Shown: positions 51,447-61,912 of the stretch, one piece after another
Position numbering within the stretch: position 1 is the stretch's first letter
How the letters are laid out: each line of letters starts with the position of its first letter
DNA from: Pseudomonas duriflava
GTDB lineage: Bacteria; Pseudomonadota; Gammaproteobacteria; Pseudomonadales; Pseudomonadaceae
Length of the DNA stretch: 64,000 nt
Assembly: GCF_007830155.1 (NCBI RefSeq)
Contig: NZ_VLKY01000012.1
Location: 62,001 to 126,000, forward strand
Direction of reading: 5' to 3'
The notes under the pieces: model-generated
Database searches by the model: none
What the model saw: the letters and a program-made list of their open reading frames with translations, nothing else
Told to the model about the DNA's origin: nothing
Translations under genes and position numbers: made by a program

Positions 51447-52178
51447 TCAGTCCTTTTTGAAAGCTACGTGGAAGTCGGCAACGGTCGAGACCCAACCAAA
51501 AAAGGTCTCGATATTGAACAGCGCGGCGTCATGTGCCGAGCGCGGTCCCGCCTGATGGCAGGCGTCGCCCAGGCAGACGCCGAAATACTCGAGAAAGAAA
51601 CCATCACGCAGAGTGGATTCGACGCAGACGTTGGTAGCGATTCCAACGAACACAAGGTTGCGAATACCACGAGCCCGCAGAAGACTATCCAGATTGGTGT
51701 TGTAGAAACCGCTGTAACGGGTTTTGGGTACGATCAGGTCACCTTCGCATGGCTGGAGCTGATCTACCAGTGCATAGTCCCAGCCGCCCTTGGCTAACAA
51801 CGTACCCTGCAATTCGGGGCGCTTGCGCATGGTCTTGAGCGCGTTGGACTTATGCCAGTTGGGCGAGCCAGGGCCACCAGCTTCTTGGTATTCCGGGTCC
51901 CAACCGTTCTGAAACCAGACCACCTGAATTCCTGCCGTCCGAGCCGTTTCCACGACATCCGCGATGTTCTCAATGACCGGCCCAGTGGCTTCCACGTCGA
52001 AGCCGGCCAGATCCAGATAACCGCCCTTGCTGGCATAGGCGTTTTGCATGTCGACCACGATTACCGCCGTCTCGCCGGCCTTCAGACGCAGCGGTTCGGG
52101 ACGTGCCGATAGCATCACGGCCTCCTGGTCACCCACCGGCACGGCATAACCCGCTACGGATTCGAACGCATTCATCAA
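51447..52178 (-). CDS. rutB: ureidoacrylate amidohydrolase RutB
   Basis: 243 aa isochorismatase-like hydrolase that cleaves ureidoacrylate (or the peracid) to aminoacrylate, CO2 and ammonia. The catalytic triad is visible: Asp in [12 protein letters not shown], Lys in [11 protein letters not shown], and Cys in [30 protein letters not shown] is also typical of RutB. The ATG overlaps the rutA stop by four bases, and rutC follows three bases after its stop, so A-B-C are tightly coupled. Cytoplasmic. Confidence 0.94.
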   Translation of the reverse strand: MMNAFESVAGYAVPVGDQEAVMLSARPEPLRLKAGETAVIVVDMQNAYASKGGYLDLAGFDVEATGPVIENIADVVETARTAGIQVVWFQNGWDPEYQEAGGPGSPNWHKSNALKTMRKRPELQGTLLAKGGWDYALVDQLQPCEGDLIVPKTRYSGFYNTNLDSLLRARGIRNLVFVGIATNVCVESTLRDGFFLEYFGVCLGDACHQAGPRSAHDAALFNIETFFGWVSTVADFHVAFKKD

Positions 52179-53269
52179 GCACTCTCCTGCAGTTGGGTAA
52201 TATGGCGGCGGCTTTCCATCAACGGCTGGATCTTCTCGCCAAAATCGGCCACGCCCTGCACGAAGTCATCAAAGGTCAGGAGCACGCCACTGGCGCCGGG
52301 CACCTCGGCAATTTCATCAAGCATGCGGGCGACGTTCGCATAGGAGCCCACCAGCGTGCCCATGTTGATATTGACCGCCGAGGTCGGGTCGGACATCTGC
52401 CGCACGTTCGTGTCACTGCCGGACTTGGTGTCGGCAGCGGCCTGGGCACCCAACCATTGGATCGCCTCCTCGTCCGCGCCAGCCTTGTAGTGTTCCCACT
52501 TGGCACGCGCCGCTTCGTCGGTATCAGCGGCAATCACCATGAACAACACAATGGAGCTTACGTCGCGGCCCGTCTTGGCAGTCGCTGCCAGGAGTCGCTC
52601 GGAAGTAGGCGCAAAAGCCTTGGGCGTGTTCACGCCTTTGCCGAAGACAAAGTTGTAATCGGCATATTGGGCCGAAAAGGCCATGCCCGCGTCGCTGGAA
52701 CCCGCACAGACGATGGGCACGTTGACCTGGGGCTGAGGGCTGACGCGGCAGTCCTCCATCTGGAAATGCTCGCCCTTGAAATCGGAGCGGCCGGTTCGCC
52801 ATAAGTCATTTAAGATCTGAGCGTATTCACCCAGATAGTTGTAGCGGGTGGCAAAAAACTCGTCGCCCGGCCAAAGACCCATCTGGCTGTACTCAGGTTT
52901 CTGCCAACCCGTTACCAGATTTACACCGAAACGCCCTCCTGAGATGGAGTCGATGGTGGATGCCATGCGGGCCACAATGGCAGGCGGCAAGGTAAGGGTT
53001 GCAGCGGTAGCGAACAGCTTGATACGTGATGTAACAGCAGCCAGCCCCGCCATTAGCGTGAAGGACTCCAGGTTGTGATCCCAGAACTCGGTCTTTCCGC
53101 CAAACCCACGCAGCTTGATCATCGACAGGGCAAAATCGAATCCATAGTGTTCAGCGCGCTGCACAATCTCCTTGTTCAACTCAAAGGTGGGTTTGTATTG
53201 CGGTGCGTTCTCGGAAAGGAGCCAGCCGTTATTACCGATCGGGATAAATACGCCAATGTTCAAAGCCAT
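52175..53269 (-). CDS. rutA: pyrimidine monooxygenase RutA
   Basis: Flavin-dependent luciferase-like monooxygenase, 364 aa, opening uracil or thymine between N3 and C4. It begins [16 protein letters not shown] and has [18 protein letters not shown], the flavin pocket [31 protein letters not shown] and [13 protein letters not shown]. The first of the operon; ATG at 53269 with GAGG seven bases upstream. The open frame continuing 112 codons upstream (to 53605) crosses the operator and is not coding. Needs FMNH2 from RutF. Regulated by RutR, whose box is about 150 bp upstream. Confidence 0.95.
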   Translation of the reverse strand: MALNIGVFIPIGNNGWLLSENAPQYKPTFELNKEIVQRAEHYGFDFALSMIKLRGFGGKTEFWDHNLESFTLMAGLAAVTSRIKLFATAATLTLPPAIVARMASTIDSISGGRFGVNLVTGWQKPEYSQMGLWPGDEFFATRYNYLGEYAQILNDLWRTGRSDFKGEHFQMEDCRVSPQPQVNVPIVCAGSSDAGMAFSAQYADYNFVFGKGVNTPKAFAPTSERLLAATAKTGRDVSSIVLFMVIAADTDEAARAKWEHYKAGADEEAIQWLGAQAAADTKSGSDTNVRQMSDPTSAVNINMGTLVGSYANVARMLDEIAEVPGASGVLLTFDDFVQGVADFGEKIQPLMESRRHITQLQESA

Positions 53270-53412
53270 GGTCAACCTCAGATTCGCTCGTGATTCGAAG
53301 GTATTTCCCGCCGTACCGCCTGGCAGGTCTACCAAGGCCAGAACACAAACCATGCCAGATTGGCTTTTTCCCTCCCTTAACAAGGGGTTAACTAAAACCG
53401 CCACGCTTAGAG

Positions 53413-53428
53413 TGGACCACTTGGTCTG
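53413..53428. promoter_or_regulatory. RutR box between rutA and rutR
   Basis: TGGACCACTTGGTCTG matches 11 of the 14 defined positions of the RutR consensus TTGACCA-NN-TGGTCAA, including the whole GACCA-NN-TGGTC core. It lies in the 307-bp divergent region. Uracil or thymine releases RutR from such sites. The rest of this region shows no other feature. Confidence 0.8.
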
Positions 53429-53576
53429 AATTAAGGCACCGGCATTGTGCAAGCCGCACGATGATGGGGCGATCCATCGCGTAGCCATGTGGTTATATCG
53501 TGCAAGGCAGCTCCGGTACGCTCGGCCTTCCATACCCGGTAAAGTGACTACTTTCCTGTCGACCATAGGAGCCGTT

Positions 53577-54254
53577 GTGAGCAAGGAAACCCTTCCGTCG
53601 CCCATGAAGAAATCCGCTCGTACACCAAGCGCCGCTACCCTCGAACGACGCCGGCGTCAGATCGAAGACAAGCGCAACGCCATCCAGAACGCAGCCCTGG
53701 AGCTTTTTTCCCGCTTCGGCGTGCATGGCACTAGCCTGGACCAGATCGCGACCAAAGCCGACGTCTCAAAAACCAACCTGCTTTACTACTTCGGCAGCAA
53801 GGAAGACCTCTACCTGAGCGTACTGCGCCAACTACTAGTGATCTGGCTGGCGCCGCTACGTACCTTCAGTCTCGAACAGGATCCTCTCGAAGCGATTGGA
53901 AACTACATCCGTTACAAGCTGGAAATCTCCCGCGACCATCCTGCCGAGTCGCGTCTGTTCTGCCTGGAAATCCTACAGGGGGCACCCTTGCTGCTGGGTG
54001 AGCTAGAGCAACCATTACGCGAGATTGTCGAAGCCAAGTCGGCGGTAATCCGCGGCTGGATCGAGGCCGGCAAACTGGCACCGGTCGATCCGCACCATTT
54101 GATCTTCACCCTGTGGGCAACAACCCAGCACTACGCCGACTTTCGCATTCAGGTCGAGGCAATCCTGGGTAAGACCCTTGATGATCCCGTGTTCTTCGAA
54201 GAGGTTTTTACGGGCGTGCGGGCATTGATTATCGACGGTATCCGCCCGCGTTGA
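53577..54254 (+). CDS. rutR: TetR-family pyrimidine-responsive regulator RutR
   Basis: 225 aa from a GTG at 53577 (GGAG five bases upstream); an ATG nine codons later (53604) is the alternative. The HTH is [20 protein letters not shown] followed by [19 protein letters not shown]. The ligand domain closely follows E. coli Rut[48 protein letters not shown] and IIDGIRPR at the end. It binds uracil or thymine. Divergent from rutABCDF. An upstream open frame to 53445 crosses the operator and is not used. Confidence 0.93.
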   Translation: MSKETLPSPMKKSARTPSAATLERRRRQIEDKRNAIQNAALELFSRFGVHGTSLDQIATKADVSKTNLLYYFGSKEDLYLSVLRQLLVIWLAPLRTFSLEQDPLEAIGNYIRYKLEISRDHPAESRLFCLEILQGAPLLLGELEQPLREIVEAKSAVIRGWIEAGKLAPVDPHHLIFTLWATTQHYADFRIQVEAILGKTLDDPVFFEEVFTGVRALIIDGIRPR

Positions 54255-54257
54255 GGA

Positions 54258-54286
54258 AGGCTCCCAATGTAACGGGGCGGGAGCCT
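54258..54286. terminator. bidirectional terminator between rutR and azu
   Basis: Perfect 8-bp stem AGGCTCCC/GGGAGCCT (54258-54265 with 54279-54286) with a 13-nt loop, between convergent genes. Tails are only weakly T-rich. Confidence 0.6.
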
Positions 54287-54294
54287 GTAGACGC

Positions 54295-54747
54295 TCAGCC
54301 CTCGATCTTGAAGGTACCCTTCATGATGGCGGCATGGCCTGGAAAAGAACAGAAATAGGCATACTCTTCATCAGCCTTTAGCGAGGCCGTATCAACGGTT
54401 ACGGATGTCTTCTCACCACCACCAATCACTTTGGTATGGGCAATGACACGCGGATCGTTTGGCTTCACATAATCATTGTCCAACCCGGCCGCTAGGCCAT
54501 CGGTCGCGGCCCCATTCATATCGGCCTTTGTCGTCAGTACCCAGTTATGGCCCATCACATTTTTCGGCAGGGTTCCCGGATGAATAAGGTTGACCGTGAA
54601 CTGCTTACAATCCTTGCCTACGTTGATGGTGTCCATATTGAACGTCATCTGGTCAGTGCCCAGAATATCGACTGAGCATTGATCAGCGGCCCAAGTGGGC
54701 GAGCTAACCAAAGCGAACAGGGCGGCAGTTATCAATGAGCGTTTCAT
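54295..54747 (-). CDS. azu: azurin (blue copper protein)
   Basis: 150 aa precursor. Signal peptide 1-20 ([17 protein letters not shown]), mature chain starting near A-D-Q-C-S-V-D-I. The type-1 copper ligands are visible: His in NVMGHNWVL, Cys in YFCSFPGH, His in PGHAAI and axial Met in AIMKG; the structural disulfide Cys pair is in DQCSVD and GKDCKQF. It carries electrons in the periplasm between cytochromes and reductases. Start ATG at 54747 with AGGAG six bases upstream; the longer frame to 55020 is not coding. It lies divergently beside a LOG gene, as in P. aeruginosa. Confidence 0.96.
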   Translation of the reverse strand: MKRSLITAALFALVSSPTWAADQCSVDILGTDQMTFNMDTINVGKDCKQFTVNLIHPGTLPKNVMGHNWVLTTKADMNGAATDGLAAGLDNDYVKPNDPRVIAHTKVIGGGEKTSVTVDTASLKADEEYAYFCSFPGHAAIMKGTFKIEG

Positions 54748-55120
54748 GCATTCTCCTAAAACGGGACATTCCCTAGTGAAGACTGGCATGTTCGCAGGCA
54801 GGTTCCAATGCGTCCTGTTGCCTAGGACACGGTGAGTAACGAAACGGCTATAAGGCCTATCGAAACCTTTGAACGGCAAAGCCGGCCTGATTCCGTCAAG
54901 ATTGCTCCATTGTCTACCCCAGCCTGGAGCCATGCCATGAACGTCCCGGACTTCCTTCATCAGGTCTTCGCTGCCTACGCACAAGGTGCCAGCGGTACGT
55001 GCCCTGAGCCGCACACGCACCTGCGCACGCTATAACGACCGCCGTGTACGGTCTCCCGAAACGTGGTCAAGAGGCGCGTCAAGGCTTACGCTAGCGCTTC
55101 AACCTAGTCAGGGATTTTCC

Positions 55121-55708
55121 ATGTCGTTGAAAGCTGTCTGTGTTTTTTGTGGTGCCAAGAACGGTACCGATCCTGTCTATCGTGAAACTGCGGAGGCCTT
55201 GGGGCGCGCCCTCGCCGAGCGAGGCCTCACCTTGGTGTATGGCGGCGGTGCTGTAGGCCTAATGGGCGTCGTGGCCGATGCGGCTCTCGCTGCAGGAGGG
55301 GAAGTCGTCGGTATTATTCCGCAAAGCCTGAAGGACGCTGAAGTGGGCCATAAAGGCCTGACGCGCCTGGAAGTTGTTGACGGCATGCATGCGCGCAAGG
55401 CACGAATGTCGGAGCTATCCGACGCATTCATTGCCTTGCCGGGCGGTCTGGGCACGCTGGAGGAGCTGTTCGAAGTATGGACCTGGGGTCAGCTGGGCTA
55501 TCACGCCAAACCGCTCGGGCTGCTTGAAGTGAATGACTTCTACGCCCCACTTGCCCAGTTTCTGGATCACCTGGTCAGTCAAGGCTTCGTGACCGCACCA
55601 CATCGGCAAATGCTGCAGGTCCGCCAGTCGGCCCCTGAGCTGCTTGACGCTTTGGAGCACTGGAAACCCACGGTTGCACCGCGCTGGCAGAAAGACGCCC
55701 CGACCTGA
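55121..55708 (+). CDS. LOG family protein (TIGR00730, nucleoside 5'-monophosphate phosphoribohydrolase type)
   Basis: 195 aa Rossmann-fold protein, often mislabelled lysine decarboxylase. The family motif [16 protein letters not shown] (PGGxGTxxE) is complete, preceded by [20 protein letters not shown]. The start reads [15 protein letters not shown] and [13 protein letters not shown]. Members cleave cytokinin riboside monophosphates or AMP to the base and ribose 5-phosphate; the bacterial role is uncertain. ATG at 55121 with AGGGA six bases upstream; the frame from 54986 is not coding. Divergent from azu. Confidence 0.92.
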   Translation: MSLKAVCVFCGAKNGTDPVYRETAEALGRALAERGLTLVYGGGAVGLMGVVADAALAAGGEVVGIIPQSLKDAEVGHKGLTRLEVVDGMHARKARMSELSDAFIALPGGLGTLEELFEVWTWGQLGYHAKPLGLLEVNDFYAPLAQFLDHLVSQGFVTAPHRQMLQVRQSAPELLDALEHWKPTVAPRWQKDAPT

Positions 55709-55718
55709 TCATGCGTAT

Positions 55719-55737
55719 ACGAGGCCAACGGCCTCGT
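55719..55737 (+). terminator. intrinsic terminator after the LOG gene
   Basis: Perfect 8-bp stem ACGAGGCC/GGCCTCGT with an AAC loop, followed by TTCTCGTT. Confidence 0.85.
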
Positions 55738-55833
55738 TTCTCGTTACGCCATTTATCCTTTGTGCTGAACCCCTTCCCAGTAGAGCGGGTCGCATTTTTA
55801 CGATGCGATTTTTAACCCTGTGGAGGATTCATT

Positions 55834-56691
55834 ATGGCCGAGTACCCAACCCCCCCGTTTCCTGAACAACCGCAAGAGCCGCCTGCCGTTCAATCTAAAA
55901 TGAATCCCATTCCAGACTGTGGCGAACAGAGCTACAAAGGCTCTGGACGTCTGGCTGGCAAGGTGGCTCTGATTACCGGTGGCGACAGTGGCATTGGCCG
56001 CGCGGTGGCAATTGCCTATGCCCGTGAGGGAGCGGATGTAGCCATTTCCTATCTGAACGAGCACGAGGATGCGGAAGATACTGCCCGCTACGTCAAAGAA
56101 GCTGGCCGCAAGGTTCTGTTAATTCCTGGTGATATCAGCCAGCGCCAGCACTGCCTGGATCTGGTGCAGAAAACTGTCGATGAGTTCGGACGAATCGACG
56201 TACTGGTCAATAATGCCGCTTTCCAAATGACGCATGAAACGCTGGAAGACATTCCAGACGAAGAGTGGGTACACACCTTCGATACAAACATCACGGCCAT
56301 GTTCCGCATTACCCAGGCAGCGGTAAAACACATGGGCAAAGGTGGTTCGATCATCAACACCACGTCAGTAAACTCTGACATGCCCAAGGCAACGCTACTG
56401 CCCTACGCCACAACCAAAGGGGCTATTGCTAACTTTACGGCTGGCCTGGCCCAGCTACTTGCAGAGAAGGGTATTCGTGCGAACAGCGTGGCTCCAGGGC
56501 CGATCTGGACACCGCTGATTCCTTCCACCATGCCGCCTGAACAGGTATCCGAGTTTGGCAAACAGGTTCCGTTGGGCCGTCCAGGCCAGCCGGTCGAACT
56601 GGCACCGGTTTACGTCATGCTGGCATCCGATGAGTCCAGCTACGTCTCCGGCGCACGCATCGCTGTTACAGGCGGAAAGCCCATCCTGTAA
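55834..56691 (+). CDS. SDR family oxidoreductase, YghA/GSP39-like stress dehydrogenase
   Basis: 285 aa. An N-terminal Pro-rich lead (TPPFPEQPQEPP) typical of the YghA/general-stress-protein-39 group precedes the SDR domain: ITGGDSGIGRAVAI (about 48-61), NNAAF, the catalytic Ser in INTTSVN, and YATTKGAI. The end YVSGARIAVTGGKPIL is also characteristic. Such enzymes are often RpoS- or stress-induced and may reduce carbonyl compounds; no substrate can be assigned. GGAGG nine bases before the ATG. Followed after 119 bp by the isomerase gene. Confidence 0.9.
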   Translation: MAEYPTPPFPEQPQEPPAVQSKMNPIPDCGEQSYKGSGRLAGKVALITGGDSGIGRAVAIAYAREGADVAISYLNEHEDAEDTARYVKEAGRKVLLIPGDISQRQHCLDLVQKTVDEFGRIDVLVNNAAFQMTHETLEDIPDEEWVHTFDTNITAMFRITQAAVKHMGKGGSIINTTSVNSDMPKATLLPYATTKGAIANFTAGLAQLLAEKGIRANSVAPGPIWTPLIPSTMPPEQVSEFGKQVPLGRPGQPVELAPVYVMLASDESSYVSGARIAVTGGKPIL

Positions 56692-56810
56692 GCCCTCTCG
56701 CTCCCGTGGCCAGTCTTCTCCTGGCTGCGGGAAGCATTTCCCAAGCGCCGCGTCGAGCGCCTGTTTTTCGAATTTGTCTGCCTGCTTCCTCTGTTGCATC
56801 AGGAGCACTC

Positions 56811-57890
56811 ATGGACTGGTATCCCCTACGTTTAACCACCCCTATTCGCAGCCATATGTTTGGTGGCCATGCCATTGCCGAGCGACTGGGCAAGCGTGGT
56901 CTGCCGCCGGGTCGGATCGCCGAAACCTGGGAAGTTAGCGATGTCGATGGCAGCATCGCCCAGGTAACCGAAGGTTCCTTAGAAGGCCAATCTCTTCGTA
57001 ATCTGGTTCTGCAGCATCCACGCGAGCTGATTGGTGCAGACTTTGATGGGCCACACTTTCCGATACTGACCAAATTCATCGACGGCTGCGGCATGTTGCC
57101 GGTCCACCTGCATGCCGACGACGAAACCGCTCGCCGCCTAGAGTGCCAACCCAACGGCAAGACCGAAGCCTGGCACATTCTTTGGGCTGAACCCGACGCC
57201 ACAGCCTTAGTGGGCCTTAAGCCCGGCGTCGATACTAAAGCGCTGCGCCAGGCCTTGATCGCTCAGGACTATGACGCTGTCATGCGCCGCTTGCCTGTAC
57301 GCACGGGCGAAACGATCTACGTTCCCGGCGGCACCTTACATAGCTTTGGCCCCGGCACGCTGGTTTACGAAGTCGAGCAAACTTCAGATATTCAGCAACA
57401 AGCCATGCCCTGGCAGATGTCCGATGGCGCTCCACTAAGCCATCAGGAGTGGATCGCTGGCATCGACGCCCTTATAGAACAATGCCATCTCGATCTGCGT
57501 CCGACGTTCACGCCAGGTCTTCGCCTTTCTCACAACACCGCTATTGACCGGGTGCTCTGCACAGCAGGCCCTTACTTTGCACTGGAACGCTGGCGCGTAA
57601 CCGATGACACACCGTTTATTCATGGATTCGACAAGGCACTTATTCTGAGCAATGTTGGAGCGCCCTTTGGCCTCAAGACACAGGGTTGGTCCGGCAGGCT
57701 GGCTGCTGCGGAAACGGTGCTGATACCTGCCGCCATAGGCGAGTTTCAGCTTACCGGGCCGGCCGATGTATTGATCAGTTATCTGCCCGACCTGGAGTTC
57801 GATATACGCAAACCGTTACACGCTGCCGGCTATAGCGACGAAGTCATTAATACACTAGGTGATCCTAGCGGAGCCTTAGTAGCCAACTAG
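56811..57890 (+). CDS. class I mannose-6-phosphate isomerase family protein
   Basis: 359 aa zinc-dependent cupin enzyme. It starts MDWYPLRLTTPIRSHMFGGH and has WEVSDVDGS, PVHLHADDETARR (metal ligands), KTEAWHIL, the Glu/His-bearing IYVPGGTLHSFGPGTLVYEVEQTSD (core GGTLHSFG and EVEQTSD), and a truncated C-terminal cupin. Class I enzymes interconvert fructose 6-phosphate and mannose 6-phosphate. The length and low-complexity match to ManA suggest a divergent member, possibly acting on another sugar phosphate. ATG at 56811 with AGGAG six bases upstream; the frame from 56706 is not used. Confidence 0.82.
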   Translation: MDWYPLRLTTPIRSHMFGGHAIAERLGKRGLPPGRIAETWEVSDVDGSIAQVTEGSLEGQSLRNLVLQHPRELIGADFDGPHFPILTKFIDGCGMLPVHLHADDETARRLECQPNGKTEAWHILWAEPDATALVGLKPGVDTKALRQALIAQDYDAVMRRLPVRTGETIYVPGGTLHSFGPGTLVYEVEQTSDIQQQAMPWQMSDGAPLSHQEWIAGIDALIEQCHLDLRPTFTPGLRLSHNTAIDRVLCTAGPYFALERWRVTDDTPFIHGFDKALILSNVGAPFGLKTQGWSGRLAAAETVLIPAAIGEFQLTGPADVLISYLPDLEFDIRKPLHAAGYSDEVINTLGDPSGALVAN

Positions 57891-57896
57891 TAACAA

Positions 57897-57922
57897 AATG
57901 GCGAGCCCTAAGGCTCGCCATT
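57897..57922. terminator. bidirectional terminator between the isomerase and ygiQ genes
   Basis: Perfect 11-bp stem AATGGCGAGCC/GGCTCGCCATT with a CTAA loop, between convergent genes. Confidence 0.85.
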
Positions 57923-57925
57923 CAA

Positions 57926-60184
57926 TCAACGCGGCAGATTAGGCTCTCGCCGCGGCTTCTTTTTACCTTTGGCGAAAGCGGCTGCCTGGCCTTCCTGCTT
58001 CTTGTCCCACGCCTTACTGCCATCGCTTGCACGGGGCGGCAGGCCTGTATGCTGAGTCAGGAGAGGACGCCCCGCCTTCTTGCTACCCAATGGCGTCGAG
58101 TTCTTACGGCGTGCGCTCTGATACGTACCATCTACTGCCGGCTGGAAGGTCGGAATCAGGTGATGCTTACCATTACCAATCAAATCGGCACGCCCCATGT
58201 TCTTCAACGCCTCGCGCAGCATGGGCCAGTTGTTTGGATCGTGATAGCGCAGGAAGGCCTTATGCAACCGACGTTGCCGCTCACCTTTCACAATCGGTAC
58301 ACCATCGCTCTTGTAGGTCACCTTACGCAGCGGATTCTTGCCCGAGTGATACATTGCCGTTGCGGTTGCCATTGGCGACGGGTAGAACGCCTGTACCTGA
58401 TCCGCACGGAAACCGTTGCGCTTGAGCCATAGCGCCAGATTCATCATGTCCTCATCGGTAGTGCCTGGATGCGCTGCGATGAAGTAAGGAATCAGGTACT
58501 GCTCCTTACCTGCCTCCTTGGAGTACTTCTCGAACATTTGCTTGAACTTGTCATAGCTACCGATCCCTGGCTTCATCATCCTGGAGAGCGGGCCTTCCTC
58601 GGTATGCTCCGGGGCGATCTTCAGATAGCCGCCCACATGATGGGTTACCAGCTCCTTCACATACTCCGGCGACTCCACAGCCAGGTCATAACGCAGCCCG
58701 GATGCAATCAGAATCTTCTTTACCCCCGGCAAAGCCCGCGCCGAACGGTACAGCTGGATCAAGGCCGAGTGATCGGTATTAAGGTTTTCGCAAATACCCG
58801 GCCATACGCACGACGGCTTACGGCAGTGCTTTTCAATCTCAGGGTCCTTACATGCGATGCGATACATGTTCGCTGTTGGGCCGCCCAGATCGGAAATCAC
58901 ACCGGTAAACCCAGGCACCTTGTCGCGGATCTCTTCGATTTCACGAATGATCGACTCTTCCGAGCGGTTCTGGATGATTCGTCCTTCGTGCTCGGTAATG
59001 GAGCAGAACGTACAACCACCAAAGCAGCCACGCATGATATTGACCGAGAATCGAATCATGTCATACGCCGGGATCTTTTCCTTACCATAGGCCGGGTGCG
59101 GAACCCGGGCGTAGGGCAGGCCGAAAACGTAATCCATTTCTTCTGTGGTCATCGGAATAGGTGGCGGGTTAAGCCACACATCCTGATCGCCATGTCTCTG
59201 TACCAGCGCACGGGCATTACCCGGGTTGGTTTCCAAGTGCAGCACGCGATTGGCATGAGCATACAACACCGGGTCACCCTTGACCTTCTCGAAAGACGGC
59301 AACCGAATCACTGTCTTATCACGGGTCAGCTTCGGGCTGGGCAGCAGTTCCACCACCTTGGCTTCGTTTGGATCTTCCTGGGCATTCGGGCCTTTTTCCT
59401 GCTCGATGGCGCAGGCTTGCAGATCCTGAGTATTTACATATGGATTGATGATCTTATCGACCTTGCCAGGGCGGTCGATACGAGTGGAGTCCAATTCGAA
59501 CCAGCCTTCCGGCGTGTCCTTGCGAATGAACGCCGTACCGCGAATATCCGTAATCGCCTGGATAGTCTCACCCGCCGCCAAACGCTGGGCAATTTCAACC
59601 ACGGCCCGCTCGGCATTGCCATAAAGCAAAATATCGGCTTTAGCATCCATCAGGATCGAATGGCGAACCTTGTCTTGCCAATAGTCATAGTGCGCGATCC
59701 GGCGCAGAGAGGCCTCGATGCCACCCAATACAATTGGCACGCCCTTGTAAGCTTCCCGGCAGCGCTGGCTGTATACCATGCTGGCGCGATCAGGCCGCTT
59801 ACCTGCCATACCGCCTGGTGTGTAGGCATCATCCGAACGAATCTTGCGATCAGCCGTATAGCGATTGATCATCGAATCCATGTTGCCCGCCGCCACGCCG
59901 AAAAACAGGTTCGGCTTGCCCAGCTTCATGAAGTCATTCTTTGACTGCCAATCCGGCTGCGCAATGATGCCTACACGAAAGCCTTGCGCCTCAAGCAGAC
60001 GTCCAATGATCGCCATGCCAAAAGAAGGATGGTCCACATAGGCGTCGCCAGTCACAATGATAATGTCACAGCTGTCCCAGCCGAGCAGATCCATCTCTTG
60101 CCGGCTCATAGGCAGAAAAGGAGCAGGTCCGAAGCACTCGGCCCAATATTTCGGATAGTCGAACAACGGCTTGGCAGCGTGCAT
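57926..60184 (-). CDS. YgiQ family radical SAM protein
   Basis: 752 aa. The 4Fe-4S cluster motif CFGGCTFC (CxxxCxxC) sits in [20 protein letters not shown] (core given). A long N-terminal UPF0313 domain (about 1-330) contains [20 protein letters not shown]-type text (core [12 protein letters not shown]) and [16 protein letters not shown]. The end is a Lys/Arg-rich disordered tail ([12 protein letters not shown]), probably RNA-binding. The family is widespread but uncharacterised; a role in RNA or protein modification is assumed from the fold. It sits between an isomerase and dnaB, with a 180-bp upstream gap. Confidence 0.92.
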   Translation of the reverse strand: MHAAKPLFDYPKYWAECFGPAPFLPMSRQEMDLLGWDSCDIIIVTGDAYVDHPSFGMAIIGRLLEAQGFRVGIIAQPDWQSKNDFMKLGKPNLFFGVAAGNMDSMINRYTADRKIRSDDAYTPGGMAGKRPDRASMVYSQRCREAYKGVPIVLGGIEASLRRIAHYDYWQDKVRHSILMDAKADILLYGNAERAVVEIAQRLAAGETIQAITDIRGTAFIRKDTPEGWFELDSTRIDRPGKVDKIINPYVNTQDLQACAIEQEKGPNAQEDPNEAKVVELLPSPKLTRDKTVIRLPSFEKVKGDPVLYAHANRVLHLETNPGNARALVQRHGDQDVWLNPPPIPMTTEEMDYVFGLPYARVPHPAYGKEKIPAYDMIRFSVNIMRGCFGGCTFCSITEHEGRIIQNRSEESIIREIEEIRDKVPGFTGVISDLGGPTANMYRIACKDPEIEKHCRKPSCVWPGICENLNTDHSALIQLYRSARALPGVKKILIASGLRYDLAVESPEYVKELVTHHVGGYLKIAPEHTEEGPLSRMMKPGIGSYDKFKQMFEKYSKEAGKEQYLIPYFIAAHPGTTDEDMMNLALWLKRNGFRADQVQAFYPSPMATATAMYHSGKNPLRKVTYKSDGVPIVKGERQRRLHKAFLRYHDPNNWPMLREALKNMGRADLIGNGKHHLIPTFQPAVDGTYQSARRKNSTPLGSKKAGRPLLTQHTGLPPRASDGSKAWDKKQEGQAAAFAKGKKKPRREPNLPR

Positions 60185-60324
60185 GAAGGCTTCCAGGGAT
60201 AAAAAGTAATGCGGGATAACGCGCTAGAATAGCACAAAAAATAGCCAATTAAGAGAGACCGAACGCTATCCGTCAGCTGACAAGCACTGACATTACGACT
60301 CTCAACGCGCTAGGGTGATAAGAA

Positions 60325-60348
60325 AAAGCCGCACAACCGTGCGGCTTT
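60325..60348 (-). terminator. intrinsic terminator downstream of dnaB
   Basis: Perfect 10-bp stem AAAGCCGCAC/GTGCGGCTTT with an AACC loop. On the minus strand it continues TTCTTATC. Confidence 0.85.
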
Positions 60349-60366
60349 CAAGGCTACTCGCCAGAC

Positions 60367-61761
60367 TTAATCATCATCGAAGTTATAACTGCCGGGTGCC
60401 AGGTTTTCGAAGCGTGTGTACTTACCAATAAAGGCCAGACGCACCGTTCCGATAGGACCGTTCCGCTGTTTACCAATAATGATCTCGGCAACACCCTTGT
60501 ATTCGGTATCCGGGTGATACACCTCGTCCCGATACACGAACATGATCACATCAGCATCCTGCTCGATCGCTCCGGACTCTCGAAGGTCGGAGTTGACCGG
60601 ACGTTTATTCGGACGCTGTTCGAGCGAGCGGTTAAGCTGCGAAAGCGCAACTACAGGGCAGTTAAATTCTTTTGCCAGCGCCTTCAGCGAGCGCGAGATT
60701 TCCGAAATCTCGTTGGTTCGGTTTTCACTGGCCGCCCCGCCAATACGCATTAACTGAAGGTAGTCGACCATGATCAACGCTAAGTCGCCATGTTCGCGAA
60801 CAAGACGACGAGTCCGGGCTCTCATCTCGGAAGGACTGATTCCAGCCGTATCGTCGATAAACAGTTTACGGTCGTTGAGCAGGTTTACTGCCGATGTCAG
60901 CCGAGGCCAATCGTCATCGTCCAGTTTGCCCGAACGAACCTTGGTCTGATCGATACGCCCCAGCGACGAGAGCATACGCATAACGATCGAATCGGCTGGC
61001 ATTTCGAGGGAAAATACCAAGACAGCCTTGTCGGTACGCAACACCGCGTTCTCGACCAGGTTCATCGCAAAAGTGGTTTTACCCATCGATGGACGGCCAG
61101 CCACGATGATGAGATCTGCCGGCTGCATCCCACTGGTCTTTTCGTCCAGGTCGACAAAGCCTGTAGACACGCCAGTAATGGCATTATCCGAATTGAACAA
61201 GGTATCGATGCGGTCGATCGCCTTGGTCAAAATATCATTGACCCCTATTGGCCCGCCGCTCTTGGGGCGCGCCTCGGCAATCTGGAAAATCTTCCGCTCC
61301 GCATCATCCAAGAGCTCATTGGCGTCACGCCCTTCAGGGTTGTAAGCACTATCAGCGATTTCGTTACTGATGCCGATCAACTGCCGCAAGGTGGCTCGCT
61401 CGCGTACAATCTGCGAATACGCCTTGATATTTGCTACCGAGGGCGTGTTTTTTGCCAGCTCACCCAGATAAGCCAGCCCGCCTACCTGAGGCAACTGCCC
61501 TTCTCTATCGAGTTGCTCCGACAGCGTGACCACATCGAAAGGCTTATTCAACTCAGCCAAACGAGTAATGGCACGAAAGATCAAACGATGATCATGGCGG
61601 TAGAAGTCACCATCCGACACTTGGTCGGAGACACGCTCCCACGCATTGTTATCCAGCATCAAGCCACCCAGCACGGCCTGCTCGGCCTCGATGGAGTGCG
61701 GAGGCACCTTCAGCGCGGCAGTTTGCAAATCGTATTGTTCAGCAAGGGCAATATCAGTCAT
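60367..61761 (-). CDS. dnaB: replicative DNA helicase DnaB
   Basis: 464 aa, hexameric 5'-3' helicase of the replication fork. The N-terminal domain (about 20-125) starts at PPHSIEAEQAVLGGLM; the RecA-like motor domain has Walker A AGRPSMGKTT (about 222), Walker B LIMVDYLQLM, and the arginine-finger/H4 region ALSQLNRSLEQRPNKRPVNSDLRESG (cores LSQLNRSLE and SDLRESGAIEQDAD). No intein is present. It follows rplI as in other pseudomonads, with a strong terminator in between, so a separate promoter is likely. Confidence 0.97.
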   Translation of the reverse strand: MTDIALAEQYDLQTAALKVPPHSIEAEQAVLGGLMLDNNAWERVSDQVSDGDFYRHDHRLIFRAITRLAELNKPFDVVTLSEQLDREGQLPQVGGLAYLGELAKNTPSVANIKAYSQIVRERATLRQLIGISNEIADSAYNPEGRDANELLDDAERKIFQIAEARPKSGGPIGVNDILTKAIDRIDTLFNSDNAITGVSTGFVDLDEKTSGMQPADLIIVAGRPSMGKTTFAMNLVENAVLRTDKAVLVFSLEMPADSIVMRMLSSLGRIDQTKVRSGKLDDDDWPRLTSAVNLLNDRKLFIDDTAGISPSEMRARTRRLVREHGDLALIMVDYLQLMRIGGAASENRTNEISEISRSLKALAKEFNCPVVALSQLNRSLEQRPNKRPVNSDLRESGAIEQDADVIMFVYRDEVYHPDTEYKGVAEIIIGKQRNGPIGTVRLAFIGKYTRFENLAPGSYNFDDD

Positions 61762-61825
61762 GGCGTAGCGATTAGCACCGAAAAGTCGATCAGGAAAAGA
61801 GGCTTTCGTCGCCCAGAAAAAACAA

Positions 61826-61855
61826 CGGGCACGTCATCTTGAGATGACGTGCCCG
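61826..61855 (-). terminator. strong terminator between rplI and dnaB
   Basis: Perfect 14-bp stem CGGGCACGTCATCT/AGATGACGTGCCCG (61826-61839 with 61842-61855), followed on the minus strand by GTTGTTTTTTC. End of the rpsF operon. Confidence 0.93.
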
Positions 61856-61912
61856 ATTGTCGGCAGGCGGCGCTATTCGCGCAAGCCCGCCAGTCTAATG
61901 GTAGGTAGACGC

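Noticed and set aside
53270-53605. N-terminal 112-codon extension of rutA
   Set aside because: It would cross the RutR box and the divergent promoter; homology starts exactly at the ATG at 53269.
58469-59944. 491-codon plus-strand frame antisense to ygiQ
   Set aside because: Long only because the sense gene avoids stops in that frame; no motif and no start signal.
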